NCBI RefSeq assembly: GCF_000213055.1
Contig: NZ_CM001165.1
Span: forward strand, 3,149,945-3,213,944
Length of the DNA stretch: 64,000 nucleotides
Origin: Streptomyces sp. Tu6071
Lineage (GTDB): Bacteria > Actinomycetota > Actinomycetes > Streptomycetales > Streptomycetaceae
Direction of reading: 5' to 3'
Shown here: in pieces, positions 27,201-36,370 of the stretch
Position numbering within the stretch: position 1 is the first letter of the stretch
Layout: every line of letters begins with the position of its first letter
The notes under the pieces: model-generated
The model's input: the letters and a program-made list of their open reading frames with translations, nothing else
What the model was told of the DNA's origin: nothing
The model's database searches: none
Program-made: the position numbers and the translations under genes

Positions 27201-27656
27201 TCACTCCTCCTCGGGCAGTTCCCCCACGCGGTTCTCCCACTTCGTGGAGAGCACGACGGTGGTACGGGTGCGCGAGACGCCCTTCGTGCCGGAGAGCCGC
27301 CGGATCGTCCGCTCCAGACCGTCGACGTCGCCCGCGCGGACCTTGAGCATGTACGAGTCGTCGCCCGCGATGAACCAGCAGTCCTCGATCTCGTGCAGAG
27401 CGCGCAGCCGCTGGGCGACGTCCTCGTGGTCGGCCGCGTCGCTGAGCGAGATGCCGATGAGCGCGACGACGCCGAGGCCGAGCGCGGCGGAGTCGACGGT
27501 GGCGCGGTAGCCGGTGATGACGCCGGCCGCCTCCAGGCGGTTGATGCGGTCCGTGACACTCGGCCCGGAGAGCCCGACGAGCCGGCCCAGCTCGGCGTAG
27601 GAGGCCCGCCCGTTCTCCCGCAGGGCCTGGATGAGCTTCCTGTCCACGGCGTCCAT
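27201..27656 (-). CDS. Lrp/AsnC-family transcriptional regulator
   Basis: A 151-residue protein: the N-terminal helix-turn-helix (MDAVDRKLIQALRENGRASYAELGRLVGLSGPSVTDRI) and a C-terminal RAM ligand-binding domain with DDSYMLKVRAGDVDGLE. Start ATG 27656 has GGGGAT close upstream; ATG 27674 is an alternative. An AT-rich segment with TATAAG (27690-27700) just upstream is probably the promoter. It lies 75 bases upstream of mqnE on the same strand. A link to menaquinone control is speculative. Confidence 0.9.
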   Translation of the reverse strand: MDAVDRKLIQALRENGRASYAELGRLVGLSGPSVTDRINRLEAAGVITGYRATVDSAALGLGVVALIGISLSDAADHEDVAQRLRALHEIEDCWFIAGDDSYMLKVRAGDVDGLERTIRRLSGTKGVSRTRTTVVLSTKWENRVGELPEEE

Positions 27657-27824
27657 ATCCCCGATACCTTTCATTATTCGCGTCCCGGCGAGCTTATACA
27701 TAAAGAATCGAAGGCCCTTACGGCAAGTTTCCTGCGAAATGCGCGTGGCGCGGGGGCGCGGCTGAGGCTTTTACGGCGGTACGGGCCCGGGACCCCCCGT
27801 GCGGCGCCCCCCGCCCGTCCGGCG

Positions 27825-28535
27825 CTACCCCGCCCGTACGGCCCGCGCCTCGCCCAGTTCGCCGCGCCACCTGCGGTAGAGCCCGTGCTCCACACCCACC
27901 GCGTCGAGCACGCGCCCCGCGACGAAGTCCACGGCGTCCTGGAGGTGCGTGGCGCCCGCGTAGAAGGCGGGCGACGCGGGCAGGACGACGGCGCCCGCCT
28001 CGTCGAGGGCGAGGAGGTGTTGCAGCGTGGGGCGGCTGAGGGGGGTCTCGCGCAGGGCGACGACGAGGGGGCGGCGCTCCTTGAGCGTGACGCTCGCGGT
28101 GCGCTGGAGCAGGTCCTTGGAGAGCCCGAGCGCGATGCCCGCCGCGCTGGCGGTCGAGGCGGGCACGACGAGCATGCCCTTCGCGGGGTACGAGCCGGAG
28201 CTGGGCCCGGCGCCGAGGTCGCCCGCCGCCCAGTGCCGTACGTCGTCGAGCGGCGGCACCGGGAAGGCCCCCGGCCTGCCGTCGGCGCCGCGCGCGAGCC
28301 AGGCGCCGAGATCCTCGCGCCAGTGGGCGTCGCGGAAGGAGATGCCGGTCTCGTCGAGCAGCGTGAGCCGCGCGGACCGGCTCACGACGAGGTCCACGCT
28401 CTCGCCCGCGTCGAGCAGCGCGCGCAGCACGGCAGCGGCGTAGGGCGTGCCGGAGGCACCGGAGACGCCGACGACCCACGGGCGACGCGGGGAGACGGAG
28501 GGGTTGGCAGGACGGTCCGGCTGGGCATGCTCCAC
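27825..28535 (-). CDS. ubiX: Flavin prenyltransferase UbiX
   Basis: A 236-residue UbiX/Pad1 protein that prenylates FMN with dimethylallyl phosphate to make prenylated FMN, the cofactor of UbiD decarboxylases. Motifs: VVGVSGASGTPYAAAVL, SGSYPAKGMLVVPASTASAAGIALG and LKERRPLVVALRETPLS. A UbiD-type gene at 30910-32361 is the likely partner. Start GTG 28535 has a weak ribosome-binding site but no better in-frame option. The N-terminal extension of about 19 residues is Pro-rich. Confidence 0.9.
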   Translation of the reverse strand: MEHAQPDRPANPSVSPRRPWVVGVSGASGTPYAAAVLRALLDAGESVDLVVSRSARLTLLDETGISFRDAHWREDLGAWLARGADGRPGAFPVPPLDDVRHWAAGDLGAGPSSGSYPAKGMLVVPASTASAAGIALGLSKDLLQRTASVTLKERRPLVVALRETPLSRPTLQHLLALDEAGAVVLPASPAFYAGATHLQDAVDFVAGRVLDAVGVEHGLYRRWRGELGEARAVRAG

Positions 28536-28694
28536 GGCGTCGAGCCTAATGGCTGGGGGTGGGATGCCTCCTGCGGGTGGCGGCCGGGCGTGGCCTGGGC
28601 GCCCCCTCCGGGCCGGCGGGAGCGGCGCGGGACGGGACCGGTGGAACCCGGGGCGCCGCTCGGGCGTTCGGACAGTCGACAGGGGGAGGACTTC

Positions 28695-29294
28695 ATGACG
28701 GCAGGCACCACTCCGGCCCGCACCGGCGCCGCTCGCGGGGGCCGCTTCAAGACGGCGGCCGTGCTCGCGGGCGGCTGGCTCGCGCTCCTGTGGCTCCTGG
28801 AGTTCTACGACCAGTCGAACGGGAACGTCCTCGACACGTACGGCATCAGCCCCCGTGACGTCTCCGAGCTGCGCGACCTGATCCCGGCCGCGTTCCTCCA
28901 CTTCGGGTACGACCACCTGGCGGCGAACAGCGTCCCGCTCTTCGTGCTCGCCTTCCTGACCGCGCTCTCGGGCGCGGGCCGCCTCATCGCCGTCTCGGCG
29001 GTCGTGATCATCGTGAGCGGTGCGGGCGTCTGGCTCCTCGCCCCGCCCCACTCCGTCACGGCCGGCGCCTCGGGCGTCGTCTTCGGCCTCTTCGGCTATC
29101 TGCTGGTGCGGGGCTTCGTCGACCGCCGCGTCGTCGACGTCGTCCTCGGCCTGATCGTCGCCGCCGTGTACGGCTCGATCCTGTGGGGCGCCCTGCCCAA
29201 CCAGTCCGGCGTCTCCTGGCAGGCCCACCTCTTCGGCCTCCTCGGCGGCATCCTGGCAGCCTTCGCCTTCCGCACACCCCGCGCGGTGAAGTAG
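28695..29294 (+). CDS. Rhomboid-family intramembrane serine protease
   Basis: A 199-residue protein with about six hydrophobic segments. The rhomboid catalytic elements are complete: HLAAN (His74, Asn78), GASG with nucleophile Ser126, and QAHLFG with His178. Rhomboids cleave single-pass membrane proteins; the substrate is unknown. ATG at 28695 has GGGGGAGGA upstream. It is divergent from ubiX and converges with the Uma2 gene, with only 7 bases between stops. Confidence 0.88.
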   Translation: MTAGTTPARTGAARGGRFKTAAVLAGGWLALLWLLEFYDQSNGNVLDTYGISPRDVSELRDLIPAAFLHFGYDHLAANSVPLFVLAFLTALSGAGRLIAVSAVVIIVSGAGVWLLAPPHSVTAGASGVVFGLFGYLLVRGFVDRRVVDVVLGLIVAAVYGSILWGALPNQSGVSWQAHLFGLLGGILAAFAFRTPRAVK

Positions 29295-29301
29295 CCGGGG
29301 T

Positions 29302-29865
29302 TCAGACGCCGGGATCCACCGGGAGCCGGTCGGTCGGGATACGCACCCCGCCCAGAACGGGGCTGTCGATCTTCACGACGGTCCCGTAAGGCACGGTGTC
29401 GCGGCCCCGGTAGCCATCCGCCGAAGGGTTCCAGTACGTCACGCACTCGGCCCGGTACGGATCGAAGATCAAGTAGTGCGGGATTCCCTTGGCGGCGTAC
29501 CGCTGGGGCTTCAGTCCGTAGTCGCGGGTCCGGCTCCCGGGCGAAACGATCTCCACGACCAGCTCCGCGGTCGCGGGGTCGTACACGCTGCGGTTCTCGT
29601 CGGCGTCGGCTTGGGGAATGACCGCGATATCCGGGCAGAACTCGTTCTCGCCGTCGAAGAGGAACGCGACATCGCTGGCCAGGCCCCACTCCGGGGGAAG
29701 GCTCTGCTCCAAGGAGACCCACACCGCGACCATCGTCCGGTTGTGGTGCGGCTTGACCGGACTCATCACGATGCTGCCCTCGACTATCTCCGTGCTGTAG
29801 CCGGGAAACGCGTCTTCGAGCCGGCTGAGCTGCGAGTGCAGGCGCTCGGCATCAGTCAGAGACAT
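29302..29865 (-). CDS. Uma2-family (DUF820) putative endonuclease
   Basis: A 187-residue protein of the Uma2 family with a PD-(D/E)XK nuclease fold. Typical blocks: YEIVEGSIVMSP-like start, CPDIAVIPQADADE, ELVVEIVSPGSRTRDYGLKPQRYAAKGIPHYLIFDP. The candidate catalytic residues are the Asp of CPDIAV and Glu-x-Lys-type residues after EIVSPGS. The family is abundant in Streptomyces and cyanobacteria, with unknown role. Slightly lower GC than the neighbours. Confidence 0.82.
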   Translation of the reverse strand: MSLTDAERLHSQLSRLEDAFPGYSTEIVEGSIVMSPVKPHHNRTMVAVWVSLEQSLPPEWGLASDVAFLFDGENEFCPDIAVIPQADADENRSVYDPATAELVVEIVSPGSRTRDYGLKPQRYAAKGIPHYLIFDPYRAECVTYWNPSADGYRGRDTVPYGTVVKIDSPVLGGVRIPTDRLPVDPGV

Positions 29866-29986
29866 GGGTGAGCCTCCCTCCTGCTCCTCATGGTAGGCGT
29901 CAAGCTACCGCTGCCGCCTGCTACGGCGAATGCGGGAAGAGGACGGCCCACGCGAAGGGGTGAGGTGTCTCCGTCGGCTGACGCGC

Positions 29987-30913
29987 TTAAACCGTCAGCC
30001 CCCGTACCGCCAGGTCCGCCAGCGCGCAGACGAAGAGGGCGATGCCGATGAAGCCGTTGACCGAGAAGAAGGCGCGGTTCAGGCGGCTCAGGTCGTGCGG
30101 GCGCACGATGGAGTGCTCGTAGACGAAGGCGACCGCGACGATCAGGAGGCCCACCCAGAAGAGGACGCCCGCGTCGGTGAGGAGGGCGAACCAGACGAGG
30201 AGGCCCGTCGTGACGACGGCCGAGGCGCGCGCGCCCCACAGTGCCGCCGGGATGCCGAAGCGCGCCGGGACCGACTTCACGCCGTGGGCGCGGTCGGCAG
30301 CCACGTCCTGGCAGGCGAAGATCAGGTCGAAGCCGCCGATCCACACGCCGACCGCGATCCCGAGCACGACCGCGTGCCACGACCACTCGCCCGTGATCGC
30401 GACCCACGCGCCGATCGGCCCGATCGCCTGCGCGAGCCCGAGGATCGCGTGCGGGAAGTTCGTGAACCGCTTCCCGTACGGGTAGACGACCATCGGGATC
30501 ACCGCGAGCGGCGAGAGCGCGAGGCACAGCGGGTTGAGAAGCGCCGCCGCGCCGAAGTAGAAGGCGAGCGCGACGATCGCGCCGGTCCACGCGGAGCGGA
30601 CGGAGACCGCGCCGGTGACGAGTTCGCGGCCCGCCGTACGGGGGTTGCGGGCGTCGATCTCGCGGTCGATGATCCGGTTCGCCGCCATCGCGAAGGTCCG
30701 CATCCCGACCATCGCGACGGTCACGAGGAGCAGGTCGCCCCAGTGGATGTTCTCGTCCACCTGGAACATCGCGGTGAGCGCCGCGATGTACGCGAAGGGC
30801 AGGGCGAAGACCGAGTGCTCGATCATGACGAGCCGCAGGAACGCCGAGACGCCCCCGCGCGACTGCGGGGGTCGTGCCGCCGCTCCCCCGCCCACCGTGG
30901 CCTCGCTGCTCAC
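29987..30913 (-). CDS. mqnP: UbiA-type polyprenyltransferase for menaquinone (MqnP)
   Basis: A 308-residue membrane prenyltransferase with about eight hydrophobic helices. The two Asp-rich motifs are NRIIDREID (79-87) and DLIFACQDVAADR (196-208). It attaches the polyprenyl chain to the futalosine-derived naphthoate. The start GTG 30913 overlaps the stop of the upstream UbiD-type gene (GTGA), so prenylation and decarboxylation genes are translationally coupled. Confidence 0.92.
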   Translation of the reverse strand: MSSEATVGGGAAARPPQSRGGVSAFLRLVMIEHSVFALPFAYIAALTAMFQVDENIHWGDLLLVTVAMVGMRTFAMAANRIIDREIDARNPRTAGRELVTGAVSVRSAWTGAIVALAFYFGAAALLNPLCLALSPLAVIPMVVYPYGKRFTNFPHAILGLAQAIGPIGAWVAITGEWSWHAVVLGIAVGVWIGGFDLIFACQDVAADRAHGVKSVPARFGIPAALWGARASAVVTTGLLVWFALLTDAGVLFWVGLLIVAVAFVYEHSIVRPHDLSRLNRAFFSVNGFIGIALFVCALADLAVRGLTV

Positions 30914-32361
30914 AGCCCGTACTCCTTCCACCGCTTCGTGACCCGCTCGGCGACCTCCGGATCGGAGGTGATCATCTCCGGCCAGCCGCCGTCACGCGTG
31001 TAGCCCTCCTCGGGCCATTTGCGGGTCGCGTCGATCCCGGCCTTGCCGCCCCAGAACTGCTGGTACGAGGCGTGGTCCAGGTGGTCGACGGGGCCCTCGA
31101 CGACGGTCAGGTCGCGGGCGTAGTCCGTGTTCCCGAAGGCACGCCAGGCGACCTCGTGGAGGTCGTGGACGTCGCAGTCGGAGTCCACCACGACGACGAG
31201 CTTGGTCAGCGACATCATGTGGGCACCCCACACCGCGTGCATGACCTTCTGTGCGTGCTTCGGGTACTTCTTGTCGATGGAAACGATCGCACAGTTGTGG
31301 AATCCGCCCGCCTCCGGCAGGTGGTAGTCCACGATGTCCGGGACGATGACCTTCAGGAGCGGCAGGAAGAAGCGCTCCGTGGCTCGCCCGAGCGGCCCGT
31401 CCTCGGTCGGCGGGCGGCCGACCACGACGGACTGGAGCAGGGGCCGCTTCCGCATCGTGACCGTGTCGATCGTGAGCGCGGGGAACGGCTCCTGCGGCGT
31501 GTAGAAACCGGTGTGGTCGCCGAACGGCCCCTCCGGCAGCGTCTTCCCCGGTTCCAGCCACCCTTCGAGAACGACCTCCGCGCGCGCCGGGACCTGGAGC
31601 GGGACGCTCACGCAGTCCACCATGTCGACCCGCTTGCCCTGCACGAAACCGGCGAGCAGGTACTCGTCCATGTTCCCGGGCAGCGGCGCGGTCGCCGCGT
31701 ACGTCACGGCGGGCGGGCAGCCGAACGCGATGGCGACCGGCAGGCGTTCGCCTCGGCGGGCGGCGACCTGGTAGTGGTTGCGGCTGTCCTTGTGGATCTG
31801 CCAGTGCATCCCGATCGTGCGGGCGTCGTGGCGCTGGAGGCGGTAGAGCCCGAGGTTGCGCACGCCGGACTCGGGGTCCTTCGTGTGGGTGAGGCCGAGG
31901 TTGAAGAAGGAGCCGCCGTCCTCGGGCCACGTGAAGAGCGCGGGCAGCGCGTCGAGATCCACGTCGTCCCCGCGCAGGACGACCTCCTGCACCGGCGCGT
32001 CCTTCACCTTGCGCGGCGGTACGTGCGCCATCGCGCCGAGCTTGCCGAAGGCGTCCCGCACGCCCGTGAAGCCGTGCGGCAGCTCGGGCTTGAGGAGGCC
32101 GCCGATCATCCCGGAGATGTCCTCGTACGACGTGAGGCCGAGGGCCTTCAGGAGGCGGCGGTCGGTCCCGTAGACGTTCATCGCCAGGGGCATCGAGGAG
32201 CCCTTGACGTTCTCGAAGAGGAGAGCGGGGCCGCCGGCCTTGTTGACCCGGTCGACGATCTCACCGACCTCCAGGTGGGGGTCGACTTCGGCTTTGATGC
32301 GCGTGAGGTCGCCGTCGCGCTCCAGTGCGCGCAGCAGCGAGCGGAGATCGTCGTAAGCCAT
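30910..32361 (-). CDS. UbiD-family menaquinone biosynthesis decarboxylase
   Basis: A 483-residue prenyl-FMN-dependent decarboxylase. UbiD hallmarks: LRALERDGDLTRIKAEVDPHLE, the prFMN/metal site around RNLGLYRLQRHDARTIGMHW, the catalytic loop LEPGKTLPEGPFGDHTGFY, and VVVDSDCDVHDLHEVAWRAF. It is expected to decarboxylate the prenylated naphthoate (MqnL role). ATG at 32361 has only a weak ribosome-binding site. It forms an operon with mqnP and depends on the UbiX cofactor. Confidence 0.92.
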   Translation of the reverse strand: MAYDDLRSLLRALERDGDLTRIKAEVDPHLEVGEIVDRVNKAGGPALLFENVKGSSMPLAMNVYGTDRRLLKALGLTSYEDISGMIGGLLKPELPHGFTGVRDAFGKLGAMAHVPPRKVKDAPVQEVVLRGDDVDLDALPALFTWPEDGGSFFNLGLTHTKDPESGVRNLGLYRLQRHDARTIGMHWQIHKDSRNHYQVAARRGERLPVAIAFGCPPAVTYAATAPLPGNMDEYLLAGFVQGKRVDMVDCVSVPLQVPARAEVVLEGWLEPGKTLPEGPFGDHTGFYTPQEPFPALTIDTVTMRKRPLLQSVVVGRPPTEDGPLGRATERFFLPLLKVIVPDIVDYHLPEAGGFHNCAIVSIDKKYPKHAQKVMHAVWGAHMMSLTKLVVVVDSDCDVHDLHEVAWRAFGNTDYARDLTVVEGPVDHLDHASYQQFWGGKAGIDATRKWPEEGYTRDGGWPEMITSDPEVAERVTKRWKEYGL

Positions 32362-32476
32362 GCCGACCAGTATCCGGCACCCGTTAACCTGAGCCGGTAA
32401 CGGGGCCCGGACGGGGCTCACGCCGGGGGCCACCCTCCCCCTCGCACGACCGCCGCGACCCGCGAAGGAGAGCGAC

Positions 32477-33025
32477 ATGCTCCGGGTGCTCCTGATCCTG
32501 CTGCCGCTGGCGCTGTGCGTCTTCGCCTTCATCGACTGCGTGACGACCGCCGAGGAGGACGTCCGCTGGCTCCCGAAGCCGCTGTGGGCCATCCTCATCC
32601 TCCTCTTCCAGATCGTCGGGCCCGTCTGCTGGCTGATCATCGGACGGGAGCGCGGGTACGCGGCCGCTTCGCGCGCGGGCGGCGGGCGCGGCGGCTGGGT
32701 CGCCCCCGACGACAACCCGGAGTTCCTGAACTCGCTGCGCAAGGACGACCGCCCGGCCCGCGAGGACGACCGCCCCGGCAGCCCGGACGACCGCTCCGGC
32801 CGCGCGGACGACCACGAGGAAGACCGACCGTTCTCCCCCGCTGCCGAGACCCCCGAAGCCCCCGCCACCCCCACCGCTCCCGAGGTCGGCATCCCCGCCC
32901 CCGCCGGGAACGAGGACGACGCGGCACGCCTCCGCGCCTGGGAGGAGGACCTCCGCCGCAGGGAGGACGAGCTGAGGCGGAAGGACGCGGGCGGGGGCAC
33001 GGACAAGGGGAACGGCAAGAGCTGA
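32477..33025 (+). CDS. PLDc_N-domain membrane protein
   Basis: A 182-residue protein with two N-terminal transmembrane helices ([18 protein letters not shown] and [20 protein letters not shown]) ending in GRERG, the phospholipase_D-nuclease N-terminal (PLDc_N) module, without any nuclease domain. The rest is a charged, disordered tail with a DDRP-type repeat, ending in a short helix [24 protein letters not shown] precedes ATG. Divergent from the menaquinone operon. Function unknown. Confidence 0.8.
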   Translation: MLRVLLILLPLALCVFAFIDCVTTAEEDVRWLPKPLWAILILLFQIVGPVCWLIIGRERGYAAASRAGGGRGGWVAPDDNPEFLNSLRKDDRPAREDDRPGSPDDRSGRADDHEEDRPFSPAAETPEAPATPTAPEVGIPAPAGNEDDAARLRAWEEDLRRREDELRRKDAGGGTDKGNGKS

Positions 33026-33247
33026 GGCACGGGCCCGGGGCGCCCCGTACTCGTACGATCCTCCAGCCCACCCGACGCACATCACACCGCTCCGCCCCGC
33101 TTCCCTGTACGAGGCACCCACCTCCGTGCGCGAAACTGGACGACGGCCCCGCCCGGACCACGCCCCCGCTCGTCCGCCCGGCGCGCCGCTCCCCCGTCGC
33201 CGCGGACCCGCCCCGCCGGTGTGTCCGCACGTCCGCTCACCGAGGCC

Positions 33248-34648
33248 ATGACCAGCACCCCCGCCCCCGAGGCCCCGCCCCGCACCGAGGACCCGGCCAC
33301 CACGAGGCCCGCCGGGGTCGTCGAGACCTCCGGCGCCGAGCCGGTACCCGAGGCCGAGCGCCACGGCCACCCCCGTCAGCTCCTGTGGACCTGGGCCGCG
33401 CCGCAGGTCGGCTGGGCGACCGCGTACATCGGTGTCCTCGCCGTCGCCGCCTTCGGACTCGGCTTCACGGAGGCCGTCATGGCGCTCGTGCTCGGCGCGG
33501 CGCTCGGCGCCGTCGCGCACGGCTTCCTCTCCGTCGACGGCCCGCGCTTCGGCGTCCCGCAGATGGTCCTCGGCCGGCTCTCCTTCGGCCACAAGGGCAA
33601 CGCGCTCCCGTCCACCGTCAACGCGCTCGTCGCGGGCATCGGCTGGTTCGCGATGAACACGCTCGGCGGGGCCTTCGCGCTCAACTCCCTCACCGGCCTG
33701 CCGCCGCTCGCGTGCCTCCTGATCCTCGTGGCGCTCGAAGTCGTCGTCGGGTACGTGGGGCACGACCTCGTGCACCGCTTCGAGCGGTACGCGCTGCCCG
33801 TCCTCGCCGTGATCTTCCTGCTCGCGGGGGTGTGGATCTTCAAGGGCGCGCACCTCGGGCAGGCGGGTTCCGGGGGCGGTTTCGGCGCGTTCCTGCTCGC
33901 GTTCAGCGCGTCGTTCGGCTTCACGGCCGGGTGGAACCCGTGCGCGTCGGACTACGCGCGCTACCTGCCCCGTACGACGTCGGCGCGGGCCACCGGCTGG
34001 TACTCGGGCCTCGGCCTGTTCCTCTCCGTGTCCGTCGTGTCCGTCATCGGCGCGGCCTCGGGCACCGTCCTCGCCCCCGAGGGCGCGAGCCCGACCGACG
34101 CGTTCACCGGCCAGTTGCCGGGCTGGCTCGCGCACCTCACGCTGCTCGCGATCATCCTCGGCGGCATGGCGGCCTCGACGCTCAACGTCTACTCGGCGTC
34201 CGTCTCGCTCGCCTCGCTCACGGCGCGCGCCCTGCCGCGCGGCCTCGACCGCGCGACGCTCACCGCGCTGACGGGCGCGGTCGGCACGATCGCCGCGTGG
34301 GCCTCGCTCGACGACGCGGGCCACGCCTTCGAGTCGTTCCTCCTCGTGATCGCGTACTGGACCGCGCCCTGGCTGGGCGTCGTGCTCGTCGAGCAGTGGC
34401 GCCGCCGCCGCACCCCCGACACACTCGTCGCCCGCCGTCTCTCCGACCCCCGCCACACGAACGCGGCCGGGCTGATCGCCCTGCTCGCGGGCGTCGCGGT
34501 CTCGGTCCCGCTCTTCTCCCACCAGGAGATGTACGTGGGCCCGCTGCCCGCGCACTGGCCGGGCCTCGGCGACCTCACCTGCCCGGTCGGCTTCGCCGTG
34601 AGCGCGCTGCTCCACGCCCTGCTGGCCCGTACCCCGAAGGAGTCCTGA
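33248..34648 (+). CDS. codB: Cytosine/purine permease (NCS1 family, CodB-like)
   Basis: A 466-residue transporter with about twelve transmembrane segments and NCS1 motifs: WAAPQVGWATAYIG, PQMVLGRLSFG, GFTAGWNPCASDYARYLP, and LAIILGGMAASTLNVYSASVSLA. The N-terminus is a 40-residue hydrophilic tail. The start is uncertain: ATG 33248 or GTG 33221. The deaminase gene follows with a one-base TGATG overlap, so uptake and deamination of cytosine are coupled in one operon. Confidence 0.88.
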   Translation: MTSTPAPEAPPRTEDPATTRPAGVVETSGAEPVPEAERHGHPRQLLWTWAAPQVGWATAYIGVLAVAAFGLGFTEAVMALVLGAALGAVAHGFLSVDGPRFGVPQMVLGRLSFGHKGNALPSTVNALVAGIGWFAMNTLGGAFALNSLTGLPPLACLLILVALEVVVGYVGHDLVHRFERYALPVLAVIFLLAGVWIFKGAHLGQAGSGGGFGAFLLAFSASFGFTAGWNPCASDYARYLPRTTSARATGWYSGLGLFLSVSVVSVIGAASGTVLAPEGASPTDAFTGQLPGWLAHLTLLAIILGGMAASTLNVYSASVSLASLTARALPRGLDRATLTALTGAVGTIAAWASLDDAGHAFESFLLVIAYWTAPWLGVVLVEQWRRRRTPDTLVARRLSDPRHTNAAGLIALLAGVAVSVPLFSHQEMYVGPLPAHWPGLGDLTCPVGFAVSALLHALLARTPKES

Positions 34649-35103
34649 TGCTCACGACCGAACAGGCCCAGGAGTGGCTGCGCCCCGCCGTCGAGGAGGC
34701 CCGCCAGGGTCTCGCCGAGGGCGGCGTCCCGATCGGCGCGGCGCTCTACGGCGCCGACGGGACCCTCCTCGGCCGCGGCCACAACCGCCGCGTCCAGGAC
34801 GCCGACCCGTCCTCGCACGGCGAGACGGACGCCTTCCGCAAAGCGGGCCGCCAGCGCACGTACCGCGGCACGACGATGGTCACGACGCTCTCGCCGTGCT
34901 GGTACTGCTCCGGCCTGATCAAGCAGTTCGGCATCACACGCGTGGTGATCGGCGAGTCCACGACGTTCAAGGGCGGCGAGGACTGGCTGGAGGAACAGGG
35001 CGTCGAGATCATCCGCCTGACGGACCCGGAGTGCGTCGACCTGATGACGGAGTTCATCGAGAAGTACCCGGACGTGTGGAACGAGGACATCGGGGAGGAG
35101 TGA
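34648..35103 (+). CDS. Cytosine deaminase-like enzyme (zinc CDA fold)
   Basis: A 151-residue zinc deaminase of the fungal cytosine deaminase/CDA type, not the TIM-barrel CodA type. The metal and catalytic motifs are SSHGETDAF (His57, Glu59) and SPCWYCSG (Cys84, Cys87). It converts cytosine to uracil if substrate matches the adjacent permease. ATG at 34648 overlaps the permease stop by one base; AAGGAG lies upstream. Terminates before a convergent AraC gene. Confidence 0.87.
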   Translation: MLTTEQAQEWLRPAVEEARQGLAEGGVPIGAALYGADGTLLGRGHNRRVQDADPSSHGETDAFRKAGRQRTYRGTTMVTTLSPCWYCSGLIKQFGITRVVIGESTTFKGGEDWLEEQGVEIIRLTDPECVDLMTEFIEKYPDVWNEDIGEE

Positions 35104-35226
35104 GCCACCTTGCGGGGGCGGTGCGGGGGCGCGCACCGCACCGGCACGGCGCGCGGTCCGGCCCGCGGGCGGCATCGGCCTGGGCGGGCACCCGGCGCGC
35201 CTCGGCGCGCGCCCGTCCGGGGGCGC

Positions 35227-36189
35227 TCAAGCGGTGCCGGGGAGTGGCGGGCCGCCGTACACCGTGCGGTAGGCGTGGACGAAGGCGCGCGGGTCGGCCC
35301 AGCCCCAGCGGTGCGCGAGCGCCGTCAGGTCGGTGCCGGGGGCGCCCTCACGCGCTTCCGCGTGGGCGCGGGCGAGCCGGAAGCGGCGCACGAGGGCGGC
35401 GGGACCGAGACCGAGGTGACGTGCGAAGCCCGCCGCGAGGTCCGCGCCCGGCACGCCCTCGGCTTCGGCGAGTTCCGCGAGGCCGAGCGGCGCCGCCGCC
35501 CCCGCCTCGGCCGCGGCGGCGGCCCGGAGGACCGTCGCCACGCCGACCCGGCCCGGCGTACGGGCCTCCGGGTCCTGGGGGCGGTACGTGTTCGGAAAGG
35601 CCGCGAGCGCGACACCGGCCAGGGCGCGGGCCAGGGTGTCGTGCACGAGCGGCTCGCCCACCCCCGTACCGAGCACCTGGGCCGCGTAGTCGGCGGTGGC
35701 CCGCCAGGACTCCCCGAGCGCCTCCGAGGCCGGGGTCAGGCTCGTGAAGTGCAGCGGCTCCCGCTCCTCGTGCGCGCCGAAACCGGCGACCGAGCGGACC
35801 GTCGCGAGATCGACCGTGACCGTCCGGGTGTCCATGCGGTCCAGGTAGCCCACGGCCGGCAGGCCGGGCTGGAAGGCGACCATCGGCTGCCAGGCGCGCA
35901 CCGCCGCCGCGACCCCGCCGGTGCGCGCCTCGAAGGTGCCCGAACGCAGGTAGAGGACCATCAGCGTGTCGATGGGCCCGGCCTCGAAACCGAAGCGGGT
36001 CGTGGAGGCCACCCGGTCCACGGCGACGGAGGCCGTTTCCAGCCGGCTCACCGAGACCTGGGCGGACCGCCCCAGGTCCTCGACGGCCACGCCCATTCCG
36101 TACATCCGCTGGAGGAACGCGATGACCGCGTCGTCCCCGGCCGCCGAGGCGAACTGTCTGCCGATCCCCGGCGACTCGCCGAACTCCAT
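35227..36189 (-). CDS. AraC-family transcriptional regulator
   Basis: A 320-residue regulator. The N-terminal about 200 residues form a sensing domain resembling AraC-binding-like regulators (VSRLETASVAVDRVASTTRFGFEAGPIDTLMVLYLRSG). The C-terminal double helix-turn-helix includes VVRRFRLARAHAEAR and DLTALAHRWGWADPRAFVHAYRTVYG. ATG 36189 has GAGGGG upstream; the frame continues to 36324 without a better start. It lies downstream of the MMPL gene on the same strand and might control it or an unlinked target. Confidence 0.88.
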   Translation of the reverse strand: MEFGESPGIGRQFASAAGDDAVIAFLQRMYGMGVAVEDLGRSAQVSVSRLETASVAVDRVASTTRFGFEAGPIDTLMVLYLRSGTFEARTGGVAAAVRAWQPMVAFQPGLPAVGYLDRMDTRTVTVDLATVRSVAGFGAHEEREPLHFTSLTPASEALGESWRATADYAAQVLGTGVGEPLVHDTLARALAGVALAAFPNTYRPQDPEARTPGRVGVATVLRAAAAAEAGAAAPLGLAELAEAEGVPGADLAAGFARHLGLGPAALVRRFRLARAHAEAREGAPGTDLTALAHRWGWADPRAFVHAYRTVYGGPPLPGTA

Positions 36190-36370
36190 GTGCCCCTCGT
36201 CTCTTCGGTCGGGGCCCCGGAGCCTCTCTCCGCGGGTTCGCGGCCCGCCGGACCGCTTTGCCTCCGATTCCCTCCCGGTGACGGACAGGTCCAACGTTTC
36301 GATGGTAACGGCTCGGTCCCTCACGCCCTCGCGGTCCGCCCGCGGCCCTCCCCCGGGGCCGGGCGCGCTC

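Noticed and set aside
29302-29865. Uma2 gene as part of a defence island
   Set aside because: The family is common as single genes in Streptomyces, and the neighbours are core metabolism.
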